A DNA stretch of 10,228 bases from the NCBI GenBank assembly GCA_021823305.1, contig JAKAOE010000030.1, positions 1 through 10,228 on the forward strand, read 5' to 3'. How positions within the stretch are numbered: the stretch's first letter is position 1; each line of letters opens with the position of its first letter. Made by a program: the position numbers and the translations under genes. Of the stretch, positions 1-7,138 are shown piece by piece. This stretch comes from Acidobacteriota bacterium (GTDB lineage: Bacteria > Acidobacteriota > Terriglobia > Terriglobales > SCQP01). The notes under the pieces are model-generated. The model saw nothing but the letters and a program-made list of their open reading frames with translations, had not been told where the DNA came from and did no database searches.

Positions 1-668
1 GCGTCCACCTTGTCCACGTCGAACACCGTCCGGACCTCGATCCCGCGCGCCCGCAGCACCGGCTCCAGAATCGCGTTCATCGCCTCCGCCGGATACGGGC
101 GCGGATAGGGCGTGAGGAAGATCAGCCGGCTGCGCTCGCGCCATCCCCGCCGCCGCAGCAGCGCGTCCGTCAGCAGGATGCCCTCGATTGGCGACGGCGG
201 GCACTTGATCAGCGGCGTGCTCTGCCCCAGCGCGATCGTCCCCCCGCCGAACGCCTCGAGCGTTCGCCACAGCTTCTGCGCCTCGGCCACCGTCGAGTGG
301 TAGTCGCCGATGCGCTCGCCCCATGCCGCCAGCCCGGGTATCTGCGTCCGGTCGGTGACCACCCCGGTGCCGATCACCACCGTGTCGTAGTCGAACTGCG
401 TTCCCTCCGCGGTGATGATCTGGTGCCGGTTCAGGTCGATCCGCGTCACCCGCGCCTGCACGAACCGCACGCTGCGCCGCAGCAGTTGCCGTTCCGGCCG
501 CGCCAGCCGCCGTGCCGATGCGCCGCGAAAGGCGACGTACAGCAGCCCCGGTTGGAACAGGTGTTCCGCCGCGGCGCCGATGACCGTCACCTCGAACCGG
601 CTCGGATCAAGCGCGTTGGCCAGCATCGTGGCTCCCGCGCCGGCGCCCACGATCGCCACCCGCTGCAT
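1..668 (-). CDS. SQR-like FAD-dependent NAD(P)/disulfide-type oxidoreductase (C-terminus cut by window edge)
   Basis: Only the first 222 residues are present; the frame is open to the window edge. The protein starts with a dinucleotide-binding fold (GAGAGA, residues 8-13) and has the second typical VIGTG segment at 98-102. QPGLLYVAF (39-47) and KCPPSPIE (155-162) match the pattern of sulfide:quinone oxidoreductases and flavocytochrome c sulfide dehydrogenases, where the cysteine of the CxxxP-type motif (here Cys156) takes part in the redox centre. It is therefore probably a membrane-surface or cytoplasmic flavoprotein that oxidises sulfide or a persulfide and passes electrons to quinone or another acceptor. 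It is the last gene seen of a DsrE2-TusA-flavoprotein cassette, starting 4 bases after the tusA stop with no strong Shine-Dalgarno, so it is likely translationally coupled. The second redox cysteine and the C-terminal amphipathic helices lie outside the window, so true SQR cannot be separated from related oxidoreductases. Confidence 0.85.
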   Translation of the reverse strand, partial: MQRVAIVGAGAGATMLANALDPSRFEVTVIGAAAEHLFQPGLLYVAFRGASARRLARPERQLLRRSVRFVQARVTRIDLNRHQIITAEGTQFDYDTVVIGTGVVTDRTQIPGLAAWGERIGDYHSTVAEAQKLWRTLEAFGGGTIALGQSTPLIKCPPSPIEGILLTDALLRRRGWRERSRLIFLTPYPRPYPAEAMNAILEPVLRARGIEVRTVFDVDKVD

Positions 669-672
669 CGCG

Positions 673-927
673 CTACCGGTTTAAAATGCGCACCACCGCC
701 ACGATCTTGTCCGGCTGCGTCTCGATGGACACCACTTCGTTGCGCGTCTTCTCCGCCCACGCCCTTACGTCCGGCGGCATCCCCGCGTCCGTGCCCCACA
801 GCTCGATCACGTCGCCCTTGCTGGCGCGCCGGTACGCCAGCGCCAGGTCCGTGATCGGCCCCGGGCACGACGATCCGCGCGCGTCCACCACCGTCCGCGC
901 GCCGCCTGCGGTTGTTTCGTTGGCCAT
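673..927 (-). CDS. tusA: TusA-family sulfurtransferase (sulfur carrier)
   Basis: This 84-residue cytoplasmic protein has the usual TusA length. It carries DARGSSCPGP at 15-24, so the persulfide-bearing cysteine of the CPxP motif is Cys21, and it is the only cysteine. The rest (helix after CPGP, then GDVIELWGTD at 38-47 and a C-terminal strand) fits the small beta-alpha-beta TusA/SirA fold. TusA proteins accept sulfur on this cysteine and pass it to partners: tRNA thiolation in E. coli, or DsrE-type carriers and oxidation enzymes in sulfur oxidisers. Here it sits between dsrE2 (20 bases before) and an SQR-like flavoprotein (4 bases after), which favours sulfane-sulfur trafficking over tRNA modification. 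The ATG at 927 is chosen because AGGGGGA stands 5 bases upstream; an open frame continues to 1122 but overlaps dsrE2 and has no such support. Confidence 0.93.
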   Translation of the reverse strand: MANETTAGGARTVVDARGSSCPGPITDLALAYRRASKGDVIELWGTDAGMPPDVRAWAEKTRNEVVSIETQPDKIVAVVRILNR

Positions 928-947
928 GAATGTCCCCCTGTCTCCCG

Positions 948-1352
948 CTAAATGAACAGCACCTGCCCGCCCTCGGCCTCCTTGAGGAACGTGGCCGCGC
1001 CCACCATGTCGTCCACCAGGTCGTTGAAGTCGCCCAGCTGCAGTCCCATCACCTCGCTCATCATCGAGCAGGCGTGGATCTTCGCCCCCAGGTCCTTGGC
1101 CTGCCGCAGCATCTTGTCCCAACTCGCGACCTTTGCCTGCTGCATGCCGTGTCCCAGCGCCGGCGCCAGCGCCGCGAACTCCGCCGGGAAGGGCAGCTCC
1201 TGCTTCTGTTCGGTGAATCCGCGCAGCGCGAATCCGGTTACGAAAATCTCCACCTGCGTGCCCATCGCCGCCGCCGCCTGGCTCAGCACCCCGAGCGGAA
1301 TGAATTTGTCGGCCGTGCCGCTATACATCACGATGGATAGTTTGTCCGCCAT
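948..1352 (-). CDS. dsrE2: DsrE2-type DsrE/DsrF/DrsH-like sulfur carrier
   Basis: The 134-residue protein resembles the DsrE2 branch of the DsrE/DsrF/DsrH-like fold: an N-terminal strand KLSIVMYSG (4-12), the helix AAAAMG (26-31) followed by a strand (EIFVTGFAL, 35-43), and the signature AKIHACSMMSEVMGL (90-104) followed by a GAATFLKEA helix (118-126). Cys95 within that signature is the only cysteine and corresponds to the family's sulfur-binding residue. DsrE2 proteins are reported partners of TusA in persulfide transfer and occur beside tusA in sulfur oxidisers. It leads the cassette dsrE2-tusA-flavoprotein. The ATG at 1352 has GGAGG 8 bases upstream. Some DsrE2 members have clear membrane segments; this one has only moderately hydrophobic stretches, so soluble location is my inference. 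Confidence 0.87.
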   Translation of the reverse strand: MADKLSIVMYSGTADKFIPLGVLSQAAAAMGTQVEIFVTGFALRGFTEQKQELPFPAEFAALAPALGHGMQQAKVASWDKMLRQAKDLGAKIHACSMMSEVMGLQLGDFNDLVDDMVGAATFLKEAEGGQVLFI

Positions 1353-1440
1353 ACCGTCGCCCTCCAGGATCGCTACTCAATCTCAGTGTATCGGCGCCGC
1401 CGCGCCCCGCCGCCGGATATTTGCGAGCCCTTCCTCGCAT
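1353..1440 (-). other. 88-base spacer before the sulfur cassette
   Basis: This is the longest gap between 1 and 7039, separating the glycosyltransferase stop from dsrE2. It is rich in GCC/GGC runs and could fold, but there is no clear stem followed by a U-tract. A TACACT box (1390-1385, minus strand) could serve as a -10, but no acceptable -35 stands 16-18 bases before it. A separate promoter for the cassette is possible but not shown. Confidence 0.35.
1361..1365 (-). promoter_or_regulatory. Shine-Dalgarno of dsrE2
   Basis: GGAGG on the minus strand lies 8 bases before the ATG at 1352. It is one of the strongest ribosome sites in the minus-strand cluster and supports this start and independent translation of the sulfur cassette. 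Confidence 0.7.
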
Positions 1441-2406
1441 TCAGCTCTCCAGCACCTCTGCCGCCGCCGCCAGCGCCGTGTTCAGGTCCAGTTCGTCCAG
1501 TTTTGCTCGCTGCAGGCAACGCGCTCGCGCCTGCCATGGCGACCAGATCTCCAATACCGTGCTGGAATAAATCGCCACCACGGGAACGCGCAGCGCCGCC
1601 GCGATATGCACCGGCCCGCCGTCGTTGGCCACCACCAGCGCGGCCTCCGCGATCAGCGCCGCCAACTCCTCCACCGTCGTCTGCGCCAGGCGCTCCACGC
1701 CTTCCAGCGCCACCCCCGCGCCCGCGCTGGCCGTGACGCTGGCCAGCCCGTGCTCCGCCTTCAGCCGCGCCGCCAGCGCCGCGAACCGCTCCGCCGGCCA
1801 GCGCATCCCCGGCTCGCGCGCCTCCGGGCTTAGATAGGCGAAGCCGCCGCCGATGCCGCGCTCCGCCAGCCGCGCGCGCATCCGCCGCCGCGCTTCCGGG
1901 GAAGGGAACAGCCGCAGCGGCCCCAGGCCGCCCGCCGGTTCCGGCATCCCCAGCGCCTCGAGCAGCGACGCCACGTGCTCCACCGTGTGCAGCGCCGCGC
2001 GTCCCGGCGCCGGCGGCTTGGGCGGCGTCAGCCGGTTGTACGCCCAGGCGTTCCGCAGCCCCAAAAACGTCGCCCGCTCGCGCGCTCCCGAGGCCCGCGC
2101 CAGCCAGCCCGCGGTGCTGCCGCCGTGCAGCCCCAGCGCCAGCTCCGGCGCGAACGCGCGCAGCGCTCGCGCCGTCCGCCAACGCCCCGCCGCGCCCGCC
2201 GGCGCTTGAATCACCGCCTCGAAATCGGGGTTGCCCTCGAGTAGCGCCGCGAACCCCGGCTCGACCACCGCCGCCAGCCGCAAATCCGGCCGCCACCCCT
2301 TCAGCGCATGCAGCCCCGGCGTCATCAGCAGCGTATCCCCCAGGCTGCGCAGGCGGATGGCGGCCACCCCCGCGCCCGCCGGCAGCGTGGGGAGAACGTT
2401 ATCCAC
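1441..2406 (-). CDS. Glycosyltransferase family 9 (ADP-heptose:LPS heptosyltransferase-like)
   Basis: The 321-residue protein has the GT-B layout of family 9. The N-terminal RLRSLGDTLLMTP (18-30) is the classic opening motif of WaaC/WaaF-type enzymes. MRWPAERFAAL (201-211) and VVANDGGPVHIAAAL (258-272) form the nucleotide-sugar site, where the family usually has NDSGPMHLAAAL, and IWSPW (287-291) follows near the end. These enzymes transfer ADP-heptose to the inner core of lipopolysaccharide on the cytoplasmic face of the inner membrane; the true donor and acceptor here are unknown. No other LPS gene is visible. The start is a GTG at 2406 that overlaps the upstream Trm112-like gene by 8 bases, with only a weak ribosome site; the GTG for Val14 is an alternative, closer to where many relatives begin. 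Confidence 0.88.
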   Translation of the reverse strand: MDNVLPTLPAGAGVAAIRLRSLGDTLLMTPGLHALKGWRPDLRLAAVVEPGFAALLEGNPDFEAVIQAPAGAAGRWRTARALRAFAPELALGLHGGSTAGWLARASGARERATFLGLRNAWAYNRLTPPKPPAPGRAALHTVEHVASLLEALGMPEPAGGLGPLRLFPSPEARRRMRARLAERGIGGGFAYLSPEAREPGMRWPAERFAALAARLKAEHGLASVTASAGAGVALEGVERLAQTTVEELAALIAEAALVVANDGGPVHIAAALRVPVVAIYSSTVLEIWSPWQARARCLQRAKLDELDLNTALAAAAEVLES

Positions 2407-2590
2407 GCCTGGGCGCGTCAGCGGCTTCGATGGTGGCCTCCTCGATCAGCATCACCGGGATGTCGTCACGGATGGGATAAACCCGGTGGCAGCGCTCGCA
2501 CTTCAGGCCCGCGCCGTCGTGCACCAGCCGTACCGGCGCGTGATCGTCCGGGCAGACCAGAATCTCCAGCAGTTCGGGTGACACGGCCAT
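2399..2590 (-). CDS. Trm112/YcaR-like small zinc-ribbon protein
   Basis: This 63-residue protein has the length and sequence pattern of the Trm112 family (E. coli YcaR): LLEILVCP (7-14), a basic/acidic turn, LKCERCHRVYPIRDDIPVML (29-48). YPIRDDIPVML is the family hallmark. Eukaryotic and archaeal Trm112 activates several methyltransferases; the bacterial role is poorly defined. The usual first CPxC pair is CPDD here (Cys13 kept, second cysteine replaced by Asp16), while the second site has both Cys31 and Cys34, so the metal ligand set differs from the E. coli protein. It starts 15 bases after lysC without a recognisable Shine-Dalgarno and its TAA overlaps the GTG of the glycosyltransferase gene, so it is translated as part of the operon. 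Confidence 0.85.
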   Translation of the reverse strand: MAVSPELLEILVCPDDHAPVRLVHDGAGLKCERCHRVYPIRDDIPVMLIEEATIEAADAPRRG

Positions 2591-2605
2591 AGCAGAACTG
2601 TAGCA

Positions 2606-4003
2606 TTACGCGAACACGGCCGCGTCCAAATCGCTGAAGAACCGCTCGTGCAGCCGCCGCATCGCCTCCGGCACGTCGTCGTCGTCCACCACCATCCCGA
2701 TGTTGATCTCCGACGCCCCCTGCGAGATCATCCGCACGTTCAACTCGCCCAGCGCCGCGAATACCTGCCCCGCCAGACCCGGCGTGTCGCGCAGATTCTC
2801 GCCCACCAGGCACAGGATCGCCTTCCGCCCCTCGCAGCGCACGTCGGCGAACTTCCCCAGCGCGTCGGCGATCTCCGGCAGCGCGCGCGTGTCGGCGATG
2901 GTCAGCGAGACGCTCACCTCCGAGGTCGAAACCATGTCCACCGGGCAGCGCTGCTCCGCGAACACGTCCCAGATCGCCTTCAGGAATCCGTGCGCCTGCA
3001 GCATTCGGGTCGAAACCACGTCCACCACCACGATCCGCCGCTTGCACGAGATGCACTTGAACGGCGCTTGCGTCCTGGGTGCCCGGGTAGCGATGCGCGT
3101 GCCGGTGCGCGCCCCGTCCGGCGGCCCCGGCAGCCAGGCGCGCGAGTTCAGCACCCATACCGGCACGCCGCTGTGCATCGCCGGCAGCAGCGTCGCCGGA
3201 TGCAGCACCTTGGCCCCGAAGTAGGCCAGCTCCGCCGCCTCCTGGAACGAGATCGCCTTGATCCGCCGCGCCCCCGGGCACACCCGCGGGTCGGCGGTCA
3301 GCATCCCGTCCACGTCGGTCCAGATCTCGATCCGCTGCGCTCCCAGCAGCGCCCCCAGGATCGCCGCCGAAAAGTCCGACCCGCCCCGCCCCAGCGTCGT
3401 TCCCACCCCCTGCCGCGTGCCGGCCAGGAAGCCGCCCAGCAGCGGCGTCGCGCCATCGGCCAGCAGCGGCATCAGCCGCTCCTCCACCTGGCGCTGGCTT
3501 TCGGCGTAGAGCGGCCGCGCGTGCGTGAACTGTTCGTCGGTGACGATCACCTGGCGCGCGTCCACCGGCTGCGCCCGCACCCCCGCCTGCCGTAGCGCCA
3601 CCCGCGCCAGCAGGGGCGATAGCCGCTCGCCGAAGCTCATCACCGCGTCCTGCGTCCGTCCGGTGAGCTCGCCCACCGCCGCGATCCCGCGCACCAGGTC
3701 GCCCAGCTCGCCCAGCAGGTGCTCGATCGCCGCCGCCGTCTCCCCGTCCCCCGCCAGCTGCGCCAGCGTGGCCAGGTGCCGCTCCCGCAGCCCCGCCAGC
3801 AACCCGCCCGCCGTCTCCTGGTCCCCCTTCAGCGCCGCCTGCGCCAGCTCCGCCAACTGATCGGTGACCTTCGCCATCGCCGACACCACCACCACCGGCC
3901 GCTCCGCCGCCCGGTCGGCGACGATCGCCGCCATCCGCCGGATCGCAGCCGCGTCCTCCATCGAGGTGCCGCCGAACTTCATCACCACCGCGCACGTCGG
4001 CAT
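2606..4003 (-). CDS. lysC: Aspartate kinase (aspartokinase), lysine-sensitive type
   Basis: It phosphorylates L-aspartate with ATP, the entry step to lysine/diaminopimelate, threonine and methionine, in the cytoplasm. The 465-residue length and layout match monofunctional AK III-type enzymes. The amino-acid kinase domain shows KFGGTS (9-14), SFGERLS (123-129), GRGGSDFSA (205-213) and WTDVDGMLTADPR (228-240). Two regulatory ACT modules follow: VDVVSTRMLQAHGFLKAIWD (327-346) with MVSTSEVSVSL (357-367), and a second from about 395 (LCLVGENL) to ISQGASEINI (426-435). The MVSTSEVSVSL stretch is typical of the lysine-binding ACT, so feedback inhibition by lysine is likely. A CISC motif (317-320) in the linker before the first ACT is unusual. 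The start ATG at 4003 lies 4 bases after asd; the ATG of Met8, just before KFGGTS, is an alternative. Confidence 0.96.
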   Translation of the reverse strand: MPTCAVVMKFGGTSMEDAAAIRRMAAIVADRAAERPVVVVSAMAKVTDQLAELAQAALKGDQETAGGLLAGLRERHLATLAQLAGDGETAAAIEHLLGELGDLVRGIAAVGELTGRTQDAVMSFGERLSPLLARVALRQAGVRAQPVDARQVIVTDEQFTHARPLYAESQRQVEERLMPLLADGATPLLGGFLAGTRQGVGTTLGRGGSDFSAAILGALLGAQRIEIWTDVDGMLTADPRVCPGARRIKAISFQEAAELAYFGAKVLHPATLLPAMHSGVPVWVLNSRAWLPGPPDGARTGTRIATRAPRTQAPFKCISCKRRIVVVDVVSTRMLQAHGFLKAIWDVFAEQRCPVDMVSTSEVSVSLTIADTRALPEIADALGKFADVRCEGRKAILCLVGENLRDTPGLAGQVFAALGELNVRMISQGASEINIGMVVDDDDVPEAMRRLHERFFSDLDAAVFA

Positions 4004-4007
4004 GGCG

Positions 4008-5063
4008 TCAGATCCGGCCTTCGGCCCGCAGCAGCTCGGCGTTGAGCAGCGCCGCGCCCGCCGCTCCGCGCAGCGTGTTGTGCGACAGCACGCTGAATTT
4101 GTAGTCCAGCAGCGCGCACCGCCGCAGCCGCCCTACCACTGCCGCCATCCCGCCGCCCGCCTCGCTGTCCAGCCGCGGCTGCGGCCGGTCCGCCGCCTCG
4201 GTCACCAGCACCGGCGCCGCCGGCGCGCTCGGCAGCTCCAGCTCCTGCGGCCGCCCGCGGAAGCCGCGCAGCGCCTCGGCCACCTCCGCCTGCGTGGCCC
4301 GCCGCTTCAGCTTCACCGACACCGACTCCAGGTGCCCGTCCACCACCCCTACCCGGTTGCAGTGCGCCGACACGCGGAAATCCGCCGGCTCGATCCCGCC
4401 CGCCGTCAGCCGCCCCAGGATCTTCTGCGCCTCCACTTCCATCTTCTCTTCCTCGTTCGCGATGTACGGAATCGCGTTGCCCAGGATGTCGAGCGACGCC
4501 ACCCCGGGGTAGCCCGCCCCCGACACCGCCTGCAGCGTCACCGCGAACACGCTCTCGATCCCGAACGCCCGCTCTAGCGGCGCCAGCGCCATCACCAGCC
4601 CCACCGTCGAGCAGTTGGGGTTGGTCACCGCGAAGCCGCCGTTGCGCGCGTAGCTCGGCTGCCGTTCCAGCAGCGCCAGGTGATCCGGGTTGCACTCCGG
4701 CACCACCAGCGGCACGTCCGCCTGCATCCGCAGCGCGCTGGAGTTGGAGATCACCGCGTGCCCGGCGGCGGCGAACGCCGGCTCCAGCTCGCGCGCCAGC
4801 GCCGCGTCCAGCGCCGCGAACACGATCTTGGCCGGGCAGCCCGCCGGCTCCGCCGCCGACACCGGCAGCCGCGCGAAGCGTTCCGGCAGTGGCGTGCTCA
4901 GCCGCCAGCGCGCCGCCTCGCCGTACGCCTTGCCCGCCGAGCGGTCCGAGGCCGCCAGCCACGCCGGCTCAAACCAGGGATGCCGGTCGAGCAGCGCCAG
5001 CAGCCGCTGCCCCACCACGCCGGTGGCGCCCAGAATCCCGACCGGAGTCTTGTCTCCCCTCAC
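4008..5063 (-). CDS. asd: Aspartate-semialdehyde dehydrogenase, archaeal/fungal type
   Basis: It reduces aspartyl phosphate (the product of LysC, encoded next) to aspartate semialdehyde with NADPH. The 351-residue protein has the nucleotide-binding GATGVVGQ (12-19), SNSSALRM (106-113), VPLVVPECN (117-125), catalytic Cys151 in NPNCST, and SAHCNRVGVVDGH (232-244) with substrate-binding Arg237 and the acid/base His244. SGAGYPGVASLDILGNAIPY (181-200) and the IANEEEKME segment are typical of the archaeal/yeast Hom2-like branch (asd_EA) rather than the E. coli branch. The start is GTG at 5063 in a GTGA overlap with the isomerase stop; no other start precedes the nucleotide-binding motif. A much longer frame runs open to 7130 but is an antisense-like alternative reading of the isomerase gene. 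lysC follows after 4 bases, so the two pathway enzymes are produced together. Confidence 0.95.
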   Translation of the reverse strand: MRGDKTPVGILGATGVVGQRLLALLDRHPWFEPAWLAASDRSAGKAYGEAARWRLSTPLPERFARLPVSAAEPAGCPAKIVFAALDAALARELEPAFAAAGHAVISNSSALRMQADVPLVVPECNPDHLALLERQPSYARNGGFAVTNPNCSTVGLVMALAPLERAFGIESVFAVTLQAVSGAGYPGVASLDILGNAIPYIANEEEKMEVEAQKILGRLTAGGIEPADFRVSAHCNRVGVVDGHLESVSVKLKRRATQAEVAEALRGFRGRPQELELPSAPAAPVLVTEAADRPQPRLDSEAGGGMAAVVGRLRRCALLDYKFSVLSHNTLRGAAGAALLNAELLRAEGRI

Positions 5064-7039
5064 CCCAGCCCCAGCGGCTGCGGCGGCGGCGCCGTCGGCC
5101 CGCCGGCGGGCGCCGCCGCGCCCAGGATGCGCTGGTAGACCGTGTCGTCGATGTGCACCTTGCCCGCTTTCTGCAGCTGCTGCAGGAGCGCGTCGGTGTA
5201 GGCGGTGAACACTTGATTGCGCCGGTCGGTCAGCAGCGTCTGCTCGATGCTGGCCTGCTGCGCCGCGAATTCCGCGTCCGTCGGCTGCTGCAGCGACACC
5301 AACTGGTACACCATCTGGTTGCCGCCTACGCTCGCCACCGGCGCCACCGCGCCCGGCTTGAGCGCGAACAGCGTCGCGGCGATGCTCGAGATCGCGGTGC
5401 CGTCCGGCAGCGACCCGCTGCGCGTCAGCGCCGGGCTGGTCTTCACCGCCAGCCGCAGCGCCGCCGCCGCCGCCTTCAACCCCGACTTCACCGCCGCCGC
5501 CTGCAGCGCCGCCGCCTCGCTTGTAGCCAGCTTTTGCCCCTCCGCCTGCTTGAAGTCCGTCGTCACCGCGTCCTGCACCGCCGCCAGCGGCTGCGGCCCG
5601 GGCGGAATCACCGCGTCCACCTTGGCCAGCGCGAAACCCTGCGCCACCTGCACCGGCGGCGTCACCCCGCCCGCGCTGGTGGAAAACACCGCGCTGGCGA
5701 AGTCCGGGTTCACCCCGATCCCGGTTACCGGATCGGTGCGGCTCAGCGGCTGGGTGGCGAAGTACTCCAGCCCCAGCTTCTGCGCCACCTGCGCCAGCGG
5801 CGTCGTCTGCGCCAGCGTCGCCGCCTGGTTGATCAGTTGCTGCGTCCGGTCGGTTGCCTGGTCGCGCTGCAGCTTCGCGACGATCTGGTCGTGCACCGAC
5901 GCCTCCGATTGCACGTACGCCTGCTGGTGCGCCTCCACCTTGATGATGTGGAACCCGTACTCGGTCTGCACCAGCCCGCTGATCTGGCCCACCGGCAGGC
6001 TGAACGCCACCTTCTCGAAGTTGGCCACCGTCTGGTTGCGCTGGATGAAGCCCAGCTCGCCCCCTTGCGCCGCCGAGGCGTCGTCCTGCGAGTATTTCTT
6101 CGCCAGTGCCGCGAAATTCTTCGGGTTCGCCTGCACCTGCTTCAGCACCGCCTCCGCCCGCCGCTTGGTGGCGGCGATCTGGTCGGCCGTCGGGTTGGTG
6201 CTCGGATATTTCAGCAGGATGTGCGCCACCTTCACCTCTTCCGGATGCGTGTAGGTGGCGATGTTGGCCTCGTAGTAGCGGTGCACCGCCGCGTCGGTGA
6301 CCGGAATCTGCGCCGCGATCATCGCCTCGTTGGCCAGCAGCACTTCGATCTTGCGCCGTTCCGGCGAGTTGTAGTTGGCCTGGTGCGCCTTGTAGTACGC
6401 CGCCAGCGCCGCCGGCGTCACCCGCACCTGGCTCTGCAGCGTCACCGGGTTCAGCGTGGTGTAGGCGAACACCGCCTTCTCGTTGTTCTGTTCGAACTGC
6501 CGCCGCACCGCCGCCGGGCTCACCCGCACCGGGTCGGTGACCAGCCCATACACCCGGTTGATCAGCAGCCCCTGCCGCAGTTGCGCCTCGAACTCCGGCA
6601 GCGTCATCTGCATTTGCGAAATCATCTGCGAGGCCTGCGCGTCGCCGACGTACTTGCCGTTGGGGTACAGTTCCGGCACCTGCTGCCGCGCCGCCGCCAC
6701 GATGTCGCCCGTGGTGGGCGTATAGCCCAGCGTCTGCGCCTCGTCCGCCAGCGCCTGCCGCGCCACCAGCGTCTGCAGCACCTGCTGGCCCAGCATCGGC
6801 AGCACCGACGGCGGCACCGGCTGCCCGCCTTCCACCCGCGTCAGCTCGGCGTTGAAGTCGCCGCCGGTGATCGCCACGCCGTTCACCGTGGCCACGGTTT
6901 GCTGGTAGATGGGCGTGGTGGTGTCGTTCGTGCCGCCGCTGGGGATGAGGAACATCACCATCGCCACGCAGACCAGCACCAGAAAGCCACCCAGCATCAG
7001 GCGGACCACAAGGTCGCGCCGGCGAAAAAAGTTGAGCAT
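5060..7039 (-). CDS. Membrane-anchored PPIC-type peptidyl-prolyl isomerase (SurA/PpiD-like)
   Basis: The 659-residue protein begins with a basic stretch and a single membrane segment (about 13-33), leaving the rest in the periplasm, as in PpiD. A SurA_N-like chaperone region covers about 45-250, with ATVNGVAITGGDFNAELTR (50-68) as its typical opening. The parvulin domain lies at about 268-370: VKVAHILLKYP (269-279), FAALAKKYSQD (309-319), GGELGFIQR (326-334), FSLPVGQISGLVQTEYGFHI (346-365). A second weaker parvulin-like unit appears at about 440-480 (PDFASAVFS, VAQGFALAKV). It ends in a Pro/Gly-rich tail. Such proteins assist folding of exported and outer-membrane proteins. GAGG 8 bases before ATG 7039 supports the start. 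It is first in the operon with asd, with a TATAAT box just upstream. Confidence 0.92.
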   Translation of the reverse strand: MLNFFRRRDLVVRLMLGGFLVLVCVAMVMFLIPSGGTNDTTTPIYQQTVATVNGVAITGGDFNAELTRVEGGQPVPPSVLPMLGQQVLQTLVARQALADEAQTLGYTPTTGDIVAAARQQVPELYPNGKYVGDAQASQMISQMQMTLPEFEAQLRQGLLINRVYGLVTDPVRVSPAAVRRQFEQNNEKAVFAYTTLNPVTLQSQVRVTPAALAAYYKAHQANYNSPERRKIEVLLANEAMIAAQIPVTDAAVHRYYEANIATYTHPEEVKVAHILLKYPSTNPTADQIAATKRRAEAVLKQVQANPKNFAALAKKYSQDDASAAQGGELGFIQRNQTVANFEKVAFSLPVGQISGLVQTEYGFHIIKVEAHQQAYVQSEASVHDQIVAKLQRDQATDRTQQLINQAATLAQTTPLAQVAQKLGLEYFATQPLSRTDPVTGIGVNPDFASAVFSTSAGGVTPPVQVAQGFALAKVDAVIPPGPQPLAAVQDAVTTDFKQAEGQKLATSEAAALQAAAVKSGLKAAAAALRLAVKTSPALTRSGSLPDGTAISSIAATLFALKPGAVAPVASVGGNQMVYQLVSLQQPTDAEFAAQQASIEQTLLTDRRNQVFTAYTDALLQQLQKAGKVHIDDTVYQRILGAAAPAGGPTAPPPQPLGLG

Positions 7040-7090
7040 CGCTACGTCCTCGGTTCTCCGCCTGCGGCCCGTCGGCCGCGCCGCGCCTCC

Positions 7091-7106
7091 GGCCGCGGAC
7101 GCGGCC
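7091..7106. repeat. GC-only inverted repeat in the isomerase leader
   Basis: GGCCGCG and CGCGGCC are perfect arms around two bases, giving a strong short hairpin within the predicted leader of the isomerase transcript. It is not followed by a T-run in either direction, so it is not a standard intrinsic terminator, though it could slow read-through from the sigma operon or shape the leader RNA. In such GC-rich DNA it may also be chance. Confidence 0.4.
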
Positions 7107-7138
7107 TCGGACGGCTGGAAAACGCCTCAAATCAGCCT

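Noticed and set aside
952..1833. A plus-strand frame of 293 codons opposite dsrE2 and the glycosyltransferase
   Set aside because: Antisense to two supported genes; the translation turns to Arg/His/Pro repeats and has no ribosome site or motif.
1373..2296. A 307-codon minus-strand frame overlapping the glycosyltransferase
   Set aside because: Shadow of the glycosyltransferase gene; low-complexity Gly/Ala/Arg translation.
2466..3995. A 509-codon minus-strand frame overlapping lysC
   Set aside because: Gly/Arg/Ala-rich shadow of lysC in another frame without any recognisable motif.
5064..7130. A long minus-strand upstream extension of the asd frame
   Set aside because: It is the other-frame reading of the isomerase gene, rich in Gly/Ala/Arg with no motif; the GTG at 5063 directly before the nucleotide-binding motif is the real start.
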